Source: Faecalispora anaeroviscerum
GTDB lineage: Bacteria > Bacillota > Clostridia > Oscillospirales > Acutalibacteraceae
DNA: 64,000 bases
NCBI RefSeq assembly: GCF_947568225.1
Contig: NZ_CANOOQ010000001.1
Coordinates: forward strand, 2,852,001 to 2,916,000
Reading direction: 5' to 3'
Numbering within the stretch: position 1 is the stretch's first letter; each line of letters starts with the position of its first letter. The translations under genes were made by a program, and so were the position numbers. Below are positions 54,093 through 62,310 of this stretch, in pieces. The notes under the pieces were generated by a model. That model searched no databases, was not told the origin of the DNA, and was given only the letters and a program-made list of their open reading frames with translations.

Positions 54093-54458
54093 ATGACAGA
54101 GCTGGTTTGCATTGTTTGTCCCAAAGGATGCCGCCTGCATGTGGATGAGGAGAACGGCTACAAGGTAACGGGCAATTCCTGCCCGCGGGGGGAAGCCTAC
54201 GGCAAAAAGGAACTGATCGCCCCCACTCGTACCCTCACCTCCACCGTGAAAATCGAAGGTGCGTCCCTCGCGCGCGTACCGGTGAAAACGGACCGTGAAA
54301 TCCCAAAGAAAGATATTTTCGAGGCCATGCGCCTGCTCGACGGCGTAACGCTGCAGGCCCCGGTGCATGTGGGGGATATTGTGGTGCCAAAGCTTTTGGG
54401 TCTCGACGCGAATTTTGTGGTAACGCGCAGTATGAACAGGGTTTCAGACGCAGGGTAA
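54093..54458 (+). CDS. DUF1667 cysteine-rich protein
   Basis: The 121-residue protein has an N-terminal LVCIVCPKGCRLHVDEENGY and later NSCPRGEAYGKKE, a CxxCxxxC...C set likely to hold an Fe-S cluster, followed by the conserved TVKIEGASLARVPVKTDREI. DUF1667 proteins occur almost always with the two flavoproteins just upstream. AGGAGG precedes ATG 54093. It probably forms the electron-transfer subunit of the complex. Confidence 0.92.
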   Translation: MTELVCIVCPKGCRLHVDEENGYKVTGNSCPRGEAYGKKELIAPTRTLTSTVKIEGASLARVPVKTDREIPKKDIFEAMRLLDGVTLQAPVHVGDIVVPKLLGLDANFVVTRSMNRVSDAG

Positions 54459-54484
54459 GCAATCAATAGAATTTTTCGGGATCG

Positions 54485-54516
54485 GCGGGAGGCTCCAAAT
54501 GGAGCCTCCCGCTTTT
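54485..54516 (+). terminator. intrinsic terminator of the glp operon
   Basis: A 12-bp perfect stem GCGGGAGGCTCC / GGAGCCTCCCGC with an AAAT loop followed by TTTTG. Confidence 0.92.
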
Positions 54517-54557
54517 GCTATTACTGGGTACAAATCTTGTCATAGTAAAAAAAGTAC

Positions 54558-54586
54558 TTATCGAAACGAATGTTTTCCGGTATAAT
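54558..54586 (+). promoter_or_regulatory. promoter of MATE gene
   Basis: TTATCG (54558-54563), a 17-base spacer and TATAAT (54581-54586); the -35 is weak. Confidence 0.55.
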
Positions 54587-54614
54587 GAAGTCATTCAGAT
54601 CTGGGGAGGTCGTT

Positions 54615-56054
54615 ATGGCATCACGAATTACCCTTTCGGAGGGGAAGATACAGCCGCTTCTGGTGCGGCTTGCGTTTCCGCTTCTGGTAGGCAACATCCT
54701 GCAGCAGTGTTACAATATTATTTCTTCCATCATTGTGGAGCGCTACCTGGGGGAAGCTGCGTTTGCGGCCCTTGGCATTGCGGGCACGGTGATGAATTTG
54801 TTCATCTTTATTTTGGGCGGCTGCTGCACCGGCATCGCTATTATTATGGCCTCGCTGTATGGCAAGGGGGATCACCCGGCGCTGCGGCAGGCAATTTTTT
54901 TGTCGCTGGCGTTCGGCGCGTCGTTTACGCTGCTCATCAGCTTGTTGGGCCTCACCTGCACGCCGTTTCTGCTCCGGCTGATTCAAACCCCACCCGAGGT
55001 TTCCGCTCTGGCGGTGGAATACCTCAATACCATCTTTCTTGGGCTGATGGCCTGCTTTTTATATAATTTTTTTGCGGCGGTGCTGCGTGCAATCGGCAAT
55101 ACCAGTGCGGCACTGCTGTTTTTGCTGATTTCAATTGCCATCAGCCTTTTTCTGGCGATTCTGTTTGTGGCGCATCTTGGTCTTGGCGTGCGCGGCGCGG
55201 CGCTTTCTACTGTGCTGGCGCAAATTTTATCTGCACTGCTGTGCCTTTTCTATATTCGCCGAACGCTCCCGTTTTTGCGGGTCGGGCGAAAGGATATGCG
55301 CTACGACGGCTCTCTGGTTGCGAAAATCGCCCGGTTTTCGCTGGTGTCGGCGCTGCACCAGTCCAGCCTGTATATTGGCAAGCTCCTGGTGCAGGGTGCG
55401 GTAAATACCATGGGGCTTGCGGCTATTTCGGCCTATACGGCAACCACGAGGGTGGAGGGGCTCGTTCTTGCGGTGGGAGACAGCGGAGCGGAGGCAATTT
55501 CTGTTTTTGTGGCACAGAACACCGGGGCAGGGAAGCGGCCGCGTGCAAGAAAGGGGTTTTTCACCGGCCTGCGAGGAATGCTGGCGATCGCCGGTACGCT
55601 GTCGATCATCCTGTTTTTCTCTGCGGAGAGTCTGATGCGCTTTTTTGTCCCCGACGGCAGCGCGCAGACAATTTCGTATGGAACCTCCTATCTTCAAATT
55701 CTTTGCTTCTTCTACTTTTTAAGCTATACCGGCAGCGCGTTTGTGGGCTTCTACCGTGGCAGTGGGCTGGTCAATATCCCGCTTATCGGCACTACCCTTC
55801 ACATTTCGCTGCGTGTGATTTTATCGTATCTGCTTGTTTCCAGTCTGGGGATGGACGCGGTGTCTTACGCAACCGGAATTGGTTGGATTGTGATTGTCAT
55901 TTTCCACAGCCTGATCTTTGTACGGTTAACAAAAAAGGAAGGGCTGCTTGCGCAGAGCGAGCCGGATATGATAAAGGGAGAATCAGCTGATCAGAAATTG
56001 AATACTCCGGCTGATATGCCGCCGCAGGAACCGGAGGGAGGAACAGAGCCATAG
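54615..56054 (+). CDS. MATE-family multidrug efflux transporter
   Basis: The 479-residue protein has 12 hydrophobic segments. PLLVRLAFPLLVGNILQQCY, ALGIAGTVMNLFIFILGGCC and the second-half TMGLAAISAYTATTRVEGLV match MatE halves. It would export drugs or metabolites using Na+ or H+. ATG 54615 follows GGGGAGG. It has a 35-residue hydrophilic, Pro/Glu-rich C-terminal tail. Own promoter and terminator; unrelated to the glp operon. Confidence 0.9.
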   Translation: MASRITLSEGKIQPLLVRLAFPLLVGNILQQCYNIISSIIVERYLGEAAFAALGIAGTVMNLFIFILGGCCTGIAIIMASLYGKGDHPALRQAIFLSLAFGASFTLLISLLGLTCTPFLLRLIQTPPEVSALAVEYLNTIFLGLMACFLYNFFAAVLRAIGNTSAALLFLLISIAISLFLAILFVAHLGLGVRGAALSTVLAQILSALLCLFYIRRTLPFLRVGRKDMRYDGSLVAKIARFSLVSALHQSSLYIGKLLVQGAVNTMGLAAISAYTATTRVEGLVLAVGDSGAEAISVFVAQNTGAGKRPRARKGFFTGLRGMLAIAGTLSIILFFSAESLMRFFVPDGSAQTISYGTSYLQILCFFYFLSYTGSAFVGFYRGSGLVNIPLIGTTLHISLRVILSYLLVSSLGMDAVSYATGIGWIVIVIFHSLIFVRLTKKEGLLAQSEPDMIKGESADQKLNTPADMPPQEPEGGTEP

Positions 56055-56118
56055 AAGGTGGCCTGATTGTTCTCAGTTCCTTTTTTCTGTGTGTATGGTG
56101 TTGATAAGAAATAATTCA

Positions 56119-56161
56119 GCTGAAGCAGGGCGGATGATTCCACCCTGCTTCGGCTTGGTTT
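56119..56161 (+). terminator. intrinsic terminator after MATE gene
   Basis: A 15-position stem GCTGAAGCAGGGCGG / CCACCCTGCTTCGGC (one mismatch) with loop ATGATT, then TTGGTTTT. Confidence 0.78.
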
Positions 56162-56241
56162 TATGAGCCGCCACGTGTTTGGAGGAAGGCGGCGACTTTC
56201 CGCAGAAAATTGTGGAAGAGAAATATCAACTCCATCTTTTA

Positions 56242-56270
56242 TCGACAAGAATCGCGATCTGCGTTATAAT
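56242..56270 (+). promoter_or_regulatory. sigma-A promoter of nitroreductase/RluA unit
   Basis: TCGACA (56242-56247), a 17-base spacer and TATAAT (56265-56270). Confidence 0.75.
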
Positions 56271-56328
56271 AAAATAAGACTAAGAGTAGCACGGTCTGTA
56301 CTGTTTGCCGTGCGAGAGGGGCAGTCCT

Positions 56329-56910
56329 ATGAATCCGGTGATGGAAAACATTCTAACCAGACGCAGTATCCGTTCTTATGAGGAACGGCAGATTCCGGCG
56401 GAAAGCCTGGATCAGATCCTTTTGGCCGGCACCTATGCGCCTTCGGGCAGAAGCCTGCAAACTTGGAAGTTTACCGCTGTGCAGAACCCACAGGTGTTGG
56501 CACATATCAATACCGCGTTGCGCGAGGCTTTGCGTAACGTTTCGGCCGGACCCGATACGCACCCGTATGTGGTTCGCCTAAAGGCAAAGGCCGAGCGGGA
56601 GGATTCGGAATTTTTGTTTCATGCTCCTACCTATGTCATTGTTTCGAATGACCGCGAAAACGTCAATGCCCTTGCCGATTCCGCCGTGGCGCTGGAAAAT
56701 ATGATGCTGGCGGCCCATTCCTTTGGGATCGGCTCCTGCTGGCTGAATCATTTACCCGGCCTGACACACCATCCTGTGATCCGCAGCCTGATGGCAGAAC
56801 TGGACATTCCGGATCATCACGATATTTACGGAACCCTTGCGCTTGGCTGGCCGAAAAGTTCTCCCCCTTCCGCCAGCTCGCGCAAGGATGCAATTCACAT
56901 CATCCGCTGA
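56329..56910 (+). CDS. nitroreductase-family flavoprotein
   Basis: The 193-residue FMN protein has MENILTRRSIRSYEERQIPA, LAGTYAPSGRSLQTWKFTAV and SAVALENMMLAAHSFGIGSC with NHLPGL, the usual order of FMN contacts. It reduces nitro compounds, quinones or similar acceptors with NAD(P)H. ATG 56329 is selected because GAGAGGGGCA is 6-8 bases upstream. The RluA gene starts 45 bases after its stop, so they are probably cotranscribed, with no obvious functional link. Confidence 0.9.
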   Translation: MNPVMENILTRRSIRSYEERQIPAESLDQILLAGTYAPSGRSLQTWKFTAVQNPQVLAHINTALREALRNVSAGPDTHPYVVRLKAKAEREDSEFLFHAPTYVIVSNDRENVNALADSAVALENMMLAAHSFGIGSCWLNHLPGLTHHPVIRSLMAELDIPDHHDIYGTLALGWPKSSPPSASSRKDAIHIIR

Positions 56911-56955
56911 CAGGGCGGTGGTTACTGCCGCTCTTTTAAAAAGAAAGGGGACCCC

Positions 56956-57879
56956 ATGATAAAAAAAGAAAAGCCCCGAGGGAAGAATCCGCATGCACCG
57001 GTAATTTTGCTGGTGAATGAACCTGGGATTCTGTTTGATTTTCTGCGCGATCATCTGCGTGGAAAATCACGAAACAACATTAAGTCGCTGCTGGCCCGCG
57101 GTGCCGTGCTGGTAGAGGGGCGTGTGGCGACGCGTCACGATTACCCTGTGCGTCCTGGGCAGTCCGTGCAGGTTCGCTGGGCGCCGGAGGCTCCGCCGGC
57201 CGGTGGCAGAACGCTGGAGATTCTGTATGAAGACGATGCGATTTTAGTCATCAATAAGCCCGCCGGGCTGCTGTCGATTGCCAATGAAAACGAAAAGGAG
57301 CGCACCGCGTACCACCAGATGACGGAGCATGTGCGCCAGAGTGACCCGGATTCCAGAATTTTCATTGTACACCGGCTCGACAGAGACACCTCTGGTGTGC
57401 TGCTGGCGGCTAAAACCGCAGAGATGAAATACGCTTTGCAGGATCAGTGGGCCACGATCGTGAAAACCAGGGCGTATACCGCCGTGGTAGAGGGGTGCCC
57501 CCAGCCGCTGAGCGGGCAAATTCACACCTGGCTGCACGAAACAAAAACGATGCTGGTCTATTCCGGAGAACAGGACGAAAATGGACTGGAAGCGATCACC
57601 GACTATAAGGTGATCGGCGTGGCCCCCGGGTATTCCCTGGTAGATGTTCGCCTGCAAACCGGCCGGAAGAACCAGATTCGTGTACACATGAAAGAGATGG
57701 GCTGTCCCGTTGTCGGGGACAAAAAGTACGGAGCGAAAAGCAACCCCTTTAAACGGCTTGGCCTGCATGCCGGGCTTCTGGAGTTGCGTCACCCGGAAAC
57801 AGGGAAGCTTCTGCGGTTTGAAGCCAAGGTTCCCGCTGTGTTTTTATCCATTTCGTTCAAGCGTACCGACATAAAATAA
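56956..57879 (+). CDS. RluA-family RNA pseudouridine synthase
   Basis: The 307-residue enzyme has an N-terminal S4-like RNA-binding segment (LLVNEPGILFDFLRDHLRGK, RNNIKSLLARGAVLVEG) and the catalytic RluA domain with IFIVHRLDRDTSGVLLAAKT (catalytic Asp). YEDDAILVINKPAGLLSI and TGRKNQIRVHMKEMGCPVVG complete the signature. It isomerises uridines in rRNA or tRNA; which one cannot be told. AAAGGGG precedes ATG 56956. Confidence 0.93.
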   Translation: MIKKEKPRGKNPHAPVILLVNEPGILFDFLRDHLRGKSRNNIKSLLARGAVLVEGRVATRHDYPVRPGQSVQVRWAPEAPPAGGRTLEILYEDDAILVINKPAGLLSIANENEKERTAYHQMTEHVRQSDPDSRIFIVHRLDRDTSGVLLAAKTAEMKYALQDQWATIVKTRAYTAVVEGCPQPLSGQIHTWLHETKTMLVYSGEQDENGLEAITDYKVIGVAPGYSLVDVRLQTGRKNQIRVHMKEMGCPVVGDKKYGAKSNPFKRLGLHAGLLELRHPETGKLLRFEAKVPAVFLSISFKRTDIK

Positions 57880-57912
57880 AAGGAAGGCTTTGTCTTTCTT
57901 AACGATTACACA

Positions 57913-57946
57913 GCAAAAGAGCGCGGAGACATCCGCGCTCTTTTGC
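57913..57946 (+). terminator. intrinsic terminator after RluA gene (bidirectional)
   Basis: A 15-bp perfect stem GCAAAAGAGCGCGGA / TCCGCGCTCTTTTGC with a GACA loop. The A4/T4 within the stem make it usable from either side. Confidence 0.85.
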
Positions 57947-58030
57947 TGCTTTTATTTGATAAGAAGATTGTTGTCTTCCGTGTTTGCGGGGGGAACTGCG
58001 TTTCTGGTTCAGACCCGTCTGCGAAAAGAA

Positions 58031-59035
58031 TTATTTCAAATCCAATACGGAGAGGGAACTGCCGTCGCGCAGCTTGTGGCGGGCACCCTGAATTACCGTA
58101 TCCATTCGCTCCAGTTCTTCCAAAAGCTGTTTTTCCTGCTCACTTGTGGAAATTACCTTATGGATTCCGCCGTTGCGAATCACAATCCGCTGGTCAGCAA
58201 GGAGTGCGAGGAGCGGGTCGTGGGTGGCCATCAAAACAATTTTATCTTCTGCAACCAGCAGCTTCAGCGCCTTTTTGCGGTCAATGCCGGCGTTTTCAAT
58301 CTCGTCGATCAGAACGATCGGCGATGTGCTTAAAATCGCGGTGTCAGCGATCATCAGCGCACGGGACTGCCCGCCACTCAGGCTTGTGACGGGGGTATCT
58401 ATGCAAAACTGCTCCCCGGCGAGGCGGTTCGCTTCCTCAATAATGCGGGCAATCACCGTGTCTGGGTTTTCGCACAGGCGGCTTTGGGCGTGCAGCTCCA
58501 GAAACTCCTGTACCGTCAGGTCCATGACGAAGTTCATATTCTGCGAAAGCTGGGCCACCAGTTTGTTGCCGGAGGAAAAGCGCCATTTGTTGTCTGGCTT
58601 TTCTTCATTGATGAGAATGCTGCGCCCGGTTGGGGTATCGCCCTGCGCCACCCATTCAATGTCCGCTAGCAGGCGGCTTTTGCCGGAGCCGGTTGGCCCT
58701 ACGATGGAAATTATCTGCGAGCTGTTGATCGTCAGGCGCTCAAACCCCTCCGGCGTGCCTGTTTTGTCATGCCCCGGCAGGAGGGTCAGCGAGTGAACAA
58801 GAGAAGAAGAATCAAGCCCCAGAAAGTCGTTCATCTGCTGAATAAAAACTGGCAGGTCTGCCAGCAGACGCTCTTTGTCAATTGCCAAATCCTCCAGCTC
58901 GGCAGTGGAAAAGTGATCTAAAAACAGGGGGAAGGTCATGGATTCATATCCGTTTACATCCAGCTTGTTTAGTGCAAAGTAATCAGATATAAATGGATAT
59001 TCCGTTAAAAGTTGCGAAATGGTTTTTTCCATCAT
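58031..59035 (-). CDS. ABC-type ATPase with DUF1858-like N-terminal module, no permease partner
   Basis: The 334-residue cytoplasmic protein has an unusual N-terminal module (about 1-75), TISQLLTEYPFISDYFALNK, then FSTAELEDLAIDKERLL, resembling the DUF1858-like start of the protein encoded at 59730. The ABC domain begins near 85: Walker A VGPTGSGKS (113-120), Q-loop region AQLSQNMNFV, signature LSGGQ (219-223), Walker B VLIDEIENAG (241-250) with Glu, H-loop MATHDP. A short C-terminal tail follows. No transmembrane permease gene is anywhere near. It overlaps the NTPase gene upstream by ATGA. Together this fits an energy-coupled remodeller (as the ABC protein AtwA is for methyl-CoM reductase) rather than a transporter; that is inference. 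Confidence 0.85.
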   Translation of the reverse strand: MMEKTISQLLTEYPFISDYFALNKLDVNGYESMTFPLFLDHFSTAELEDLAIDKERLLADLPVFIQQMNDFLGLDSSSLVHSLTLLPGHDKTGTPEGFERLTINSSQIISIVGPTGSGKSRLLADIEWVAQGDTPTGRSILINEEKPDNKWRFSSGNKLVAQLSQNMNFVMDLTVQEFLELHAQSRLCENPDTVIARIIEEANRLAGEQFCIDTPVTSLSGGQSRALMIADTAILSTSPIVLIDEIENAGIDRKKALKLLVAEDKIVLMATHDPLLALLADQRIVIRNGGIHKVISTSEQEKQLLEELERMDTVIQGARHKLRDGSSLSVLDLK

Positions 59036-59733
59036 GCCAGATCCTCCCCCAGGTCCATTTTCTTTACGTTCCCCAGCTGATACGTTTCACCGATTCTCGT
59101 TTCGCCCAGGCAGTACGAGCATAGGGCCGCCGGCATAGGGAAGCGCAGCTGTACGCCCTGCACCGAATCCACACGTTTTGATTCATCATACACGAGGGTT
59201 CCCAGTTCATAGGCACCCTGGCCCGTCAGGCCGTTGACGTGCATCACGACAGCGCGGGGATTCACCGAGCTGACGCGAGAGGCAAACACCTCGCGCTCCG
59301 CCTGCGATACGATGTCGCCCTTGGTAATGACGACAATATCGGCAGATTTGAGCAGGGGGCCGATTTTTTTCGGGGTGTTGATGCCCGAAAGATTGTCGAT
59401 CACGCAGACCCCCTTGATGTCCCGGAGGTAAGGGGAGCAGCGGTTGCACAGGCCGGCGGATTCGCTGATAAGCAGATCAAGGCCGATGCGGTTGCCCCAT
59501 TTCACAATTTCCTCAATATTCGAAGCAAAAAAGTGGTCGGGGCAAAGTGCGCCGGACAGCCCCTTCTTTACGGGAACACCCGCTTTTTCATAGGCGACGT
59601 CGTCGTCGGTATACAGGCAGTCAAACTTTACGACGCCCACTTTCAGGCCGCGGTTTTGCAGCGCGGCAATGGTTTTTAAAATCACAGAGGTTTTGCCCGA
59701 GGATGGAGGGCCGGAAAAAATCGTGAGGTTCAT
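59032..59733 (-). CDS. G3E/SIMIBI-type NTPase with CxxC motifs (HypB/UreG/CobW-like)
   Basis: The 233-residue P-loop NTPase has Walker A FSGPPSSGKTSV (8-15). Further features are a D-rich loop VKFDCLYTDDDVAYEK (36-50), a metal-like loop with Cys64, ESAGLCNRCSPYL with Cys96/Cys99, base-recognition TKGD (137-140) and a C-terminal Cys pair ALCSYCLGE (205/208). HypB, UreG and CobW proteins couple GTP hydrolysis to delivery of Ni, Co or Zn into enzymes, and cysteine placement beside the switch is common in that group. It overlaps both neighbours by four bases, so expression is coupled. The metal or partner enzyme is unknown. Confidence 0.85.
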   Translation of the reverse strand: MNLTIFSGPPSSGKTSVILKTIAALQNRGLKVGVVKFDCLYTDDDVAYEKAGVPVKKGLSGALCPDHFFASNIEEIVKWGNRIGLDLLISESAGLCNRCSPYLRDIKGVCVIDNLSGINTPKKIGPLLKSADIVVITKGDIVSQAEREVFASRVSSVNPRAVVMHVNGLTGQGAYELGTLVYDESKRVDSVQGVQLRFPMPAALCSYCLGETRIGETYQLGNVKKMDLGEDLA

Positions 59734-60971
59734 AATTGCTCCTTTCCTGCGGCGGCATAAAAGTCACGCTCTGTTTCGCGGATCAGCGCGCCAATGTCGT
59801 TCTCATGAATATAATCCCAGCCCAGCCACAGAAAATGCTGGTCGGGGCGCAGACCATTGTTCACCAGTGGATTGGTCGAGGGAAACTTGCCGTTCAGTGA
59901 CATCAGCTCGCCAACCTCCTTGGAAAACAGAAAATCAACAAATGGCTTTACCTTGTCTTTGGACGCAGCCTTTGTCAGCAGGAAGATAGGGCTGATGATT
60001 GCGCCCTCCTTTGGCCATACAGGAACCAGCGGGCTGTTGACATCGAGCATCTGCGTGAAAAAGTATGGAGTGATCGAAACGGCGGGGGCCTGCTGCTGCC
60101 GGCCGGATTTTACCATCTGCGCGGGGTGCATGCCGCTGAGCAGATTGCGCCCGAGTTTTTCAATGCCCTCCTTGCCGTAAAAGCGTCGGATGTGCAGCGT
60201 CAGCGCGTTGAACATATCCAGATCGCGCACCGGCAGAGAAATGCTGTTCTCGAATTCGGGGCGAAGCAGGTCTTCCCATCCGGTCGGGAACGGGCGGTCT
60301 CCCAGAACAGCGGTGTTCACCATAAACACGCATGCCACTACGCCAATGATCGTATACTGCCCCAGTGGGTCTCTTAAATTGATGCGCTGATTTTCAAAAT
60401 CAGGATTCAATCGGGGAAGCCCCGAAAGGTCCTGAAACACGCCTTCTTCGCGGTAGCGGCCCATCAGCTGGCGGTCAAAGAAAAGGTCAAAGCCAGCGGA
60501 AAGGTATAGATCCGAAAGCTTTTCGGGGCTTCCGTCTGCGGCGAGCACGCGCTCCTTGGCAGAATCGAGTCCCATGCTGGCGGCCTTTAAATCGTAATCG
60601 GTGCGTGCGGCCAGCTCGTCGTTTTCTTTCAGCCAGGCCTCCAGGCGTTCCAGCAGCGGAATCCGGATGGGGCAGGGCAGCACGCCCTCGACTCTGATTT
60701 CCGCGCCGCTTTCCTTTTTCATGGCGGTAAGCCCGGTGGAGACGGCATACCGCCCCTGTTCGATCACATCCACTAGCTTTTGCTCAAACAGCTCCGGATT
60801 GATTTTTTTACTGCGCAGAGCAGTTTCCAGTGAAATAGTCTTGCCTAGTGTTTTGCGCATCAGGTCGTTTTTCAGCTGATCAAAGCCGTGCGCAGCGAGC
60901 AGCTCGATTGCTTCCGGGTGTTTCTCAGTAATATCATAAACAGTGTCGATGAGTTTAAAATATTCGTTCAT
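59730..60971 (-). CDS. DUF1858 plus periplasmic-binding-protein-like fold, cytoplasmic
   Basis: The 413-residue product has an N-terminal DUF1858 domain (about 5-70: VYDITEKHPEAIELLAAHGF, GKTISLETALRSKKINPEL), then a type 2 substrate-binding-protein fold (about 95-400) with LPVRDLDMFNALTLHI, EGAIISPIFLLTKAASKDKV and KPFVDFLFSKEVGELMSLNG as in iron or spermidine binding proteins. It lacks any signal peptide or lipobox, so it cannot work as an extracellular binding protein. ATG 60971 has AAAGGA 8 bases upstream. It is the first gene of the operon with the NTPase and ABC ATPase. Confidence 0.83.
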   Translation of the reverse strand: MNEYFKLIDTVYDITEKHPEAIELLAAHGFDQLKNDLMRKTLGKTISLETALRSKKINPELFEQKLVDVIEQGRYAVSTGLTAMKKESGAEIRVEGVLPCPIRIPLLERLEAWLKENDELAARTDYDLKAASMGLDSAKERVLAADGSPEKLSDLYLSAGFDLFFDRQLMGRYREEGVFQDLSGLPRLNPDFENQRINLRDPLGQYTIIGVVACVFMVNTAVLGDRPFPTGWEDLLRPEFENSISLPVRDLDMFNALTLHIRRFYGKEGIEKLGRNLLSGMHPAQMVKSGRQQQAPAVSITPYFFTQMLDVNSPLVPVWPKEGAIISPIFLLTKAASKDKVKPFVDFLFSKEVGELMSLNGKFPSTNPLVNNGLRPDQHFLWLGWDYIHENDIGALIRETERDFYAAAGKEQL

Positions 60972-61027
60972 TCCAATTCCGTCCTTTCAGCTCGGTCGAT
61001 TTGGTGGATTTTCTTTTTAATGATTGT

Positions 61028-61071
61028 AGTATACCAAAAAGTGAGTCGCTTGTATGTTGCAAAAGCAACAT
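61028..61071 (-). promoter_or_regulatory. probable regulated promoter of the three-gene operon
   Basis: On the minus strand TATACT (61033-61028) is a good -10, but no -35 match lies 16-18 bases upstream. Instead a perfect palindrome ATGTTGC-AAAA-GCAACAT (61054-61071) occupies that place. The size and spacing resemble CRP/FNR-type sites and suggest activator control. Transcription of the divergent gene starts about 60 bases further on. Confidence 0.5.
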
Positions 61072-61096
61072 TATAAAAACAGGTAGATATTTTGCG

Positions 61097-61125
61097 TTGA
61101 CAGTGGCGGCAAGGGGCGATATAAT
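61097..61125 (+). promoter_or_regulatory. perfect consensus sigma-A promoter
   Basis: TTGACA (61097-61102), exactly 17 bases, TATAAT (61120-61125). It drives the papain-fold gene at 61240 and should be strong and largely unregulated unless blocked. Confidence 0.85.
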
Positions 61126-61239
61126 ACGGGGAATATCAGCACTTGTGCTATTTGGCGGTTCGGTTGGGTTCGCGCAGGCGTTGTCCGCATATTATAAAAA
61201 TGAGCGCGAAAGCAGACGAGATTCAGTGGAGGTGGAGCT

Positions 61240-61863
61240 ATGGTAGTACATGAATTGCCGTTTCCCGTGGTATGGAAAGACGGTGTGCAGGCCGGGTATG
61301 GGGGAAACCAGGAATGGTTTTTGCAGGTTTTTCAGCGCACCGCAGGTTGCGCCAGCGTTACAGGCGCGAATCTGGCGGCATATTACGCGTCCCTGGTTCC
61401 CGCGGGCCGCAGCCTGTATTCCGGGGAGACGGAGCGGTTTTCCAAACCGGAATATCTGCATGTGATGGAAGAGATGTACCGATACATGACGCCGGGGCCG
61501 ATGGGATTCCCGGTGGCAGGGCGCTTTGTGCAGAAATTCCTGTTGTTTGCCAGAGAGCACGGGAGTGTTTTTCAGGCGCACACGTTATTCCACCGCCGCA
61601 GTTGTGAGGAACGAATGAATTTTCTCAAAGAGGCGATTGTCAAAGGAAACCCAGTCGCGTTTCTAATTTTAAAGCACCGCGCCCCGGAGATGAAAGAGAA
61701 TAACTGGCATTGGGTCACCATTACCGGCTGGAGTAAGGATGCCGACGGCGAACAGGTGATTCTTTCGAACTGCGGCGAGCGCGAGGTGTACCCGGCCGAG
61801 CTGCTGTTTGAAAACCACTATGGAAATGTTCTGCGGCTGGTGTGGTTTTCTATGGCAGATTAA
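61240..61863 (+). CDS. C39-like papain-fold protein
   Basis: The 207-residue protein has a papain-like triad in order: Cys37 in RTAGCASVTGANL (with Gln24 upstream as possible oxyanion residue), His157 in NNWHWVTITGW, and Asn177 in ILSNCGER. This order and spacing match C39-like peptidases and related acyltransferases (BtrH-type). No signal peptide or membrane segment is present, so it acts in the cytoplasm. GGAGG lies just before ATG 61240. I do not know its substrate. No bacteriocin precursor or ABC peptidase gene is adjacent. Confidence 0.7.
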   Translation: MVVHELPFPVVWKDGVQAGYGGNQEWFLQVFQRTAGCASVTGANLAAYYASLVPAGRSLYSGETERFSKPEYLHVMEEMYRYMTPGPMGFPVAGRFVQKFLLFAREHGSVFQAHTLFHRRSCEERMNFLKEAIVKGNPVAFLILKHRAPEMKENNWHWVTITGWSKDADGEQVILSNCGEREVYPAELLFENHYGNVLRLVWFSMAD

Positions 61864-61919
61864 TCCTGTGTGTCAATCGCGGGGCGGTTCGCATGGGAAA
61901 TTGCTTTCCATGTCGCGGA

Positions 61920-62110
61920 GGGGCGGCGCGCTATGCGCCGGGGCCTTGTTTGTTTTTTTCTGTGGGCTCTCCCACGGAGAAATGCTGCTGGCGCAGGGCT
62001 TGCCCCTCAGGCCGGGGCGGGCCCCAACTTTCTTTACGAAAAGAAAGTAGGCAAAGAATCGCCCAAGGCTCCGCCTTCGGAATCCGTTTTGGGGAACGGT
62101 TTCGGCTCCC
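61920..62110 (-). repeat. inverted copy of hairpin-rich repeat
   Basis: Read on the minus strand this segment matches the B and C copies at about 62460-62625 and 62800-62960: CCGTTCCCCAA.ACGGATTCC, CTTTGC.TACTTTC, CGCCCCGGC, GAGGGGCAAGCC, then CCACAGAAAAAAACAAA-like ends. It is more diverged than the two direct copies. Several overlapping open frames in it are accidental. Confidence 0.7.
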
Positions 62111-62310
62111 GTTAACAATAGCCTTCGGAAAGGCACTCTGTGGAAAGTGCGCACGCGCCTTGCTTAGTGGGAACAGGCAGTTTGCCGGTTTCGTTCGGCG
62201 GCGCCCCCTTTCCGAGTGCTCTCATTGGCTCGCAGAAGGGCAGCCTTACGGTAGCTTTGATTGATTGGAAGTTCAACCATAGTTCCGATGTTTCAATTTG
62301 CAGAGCAAAT

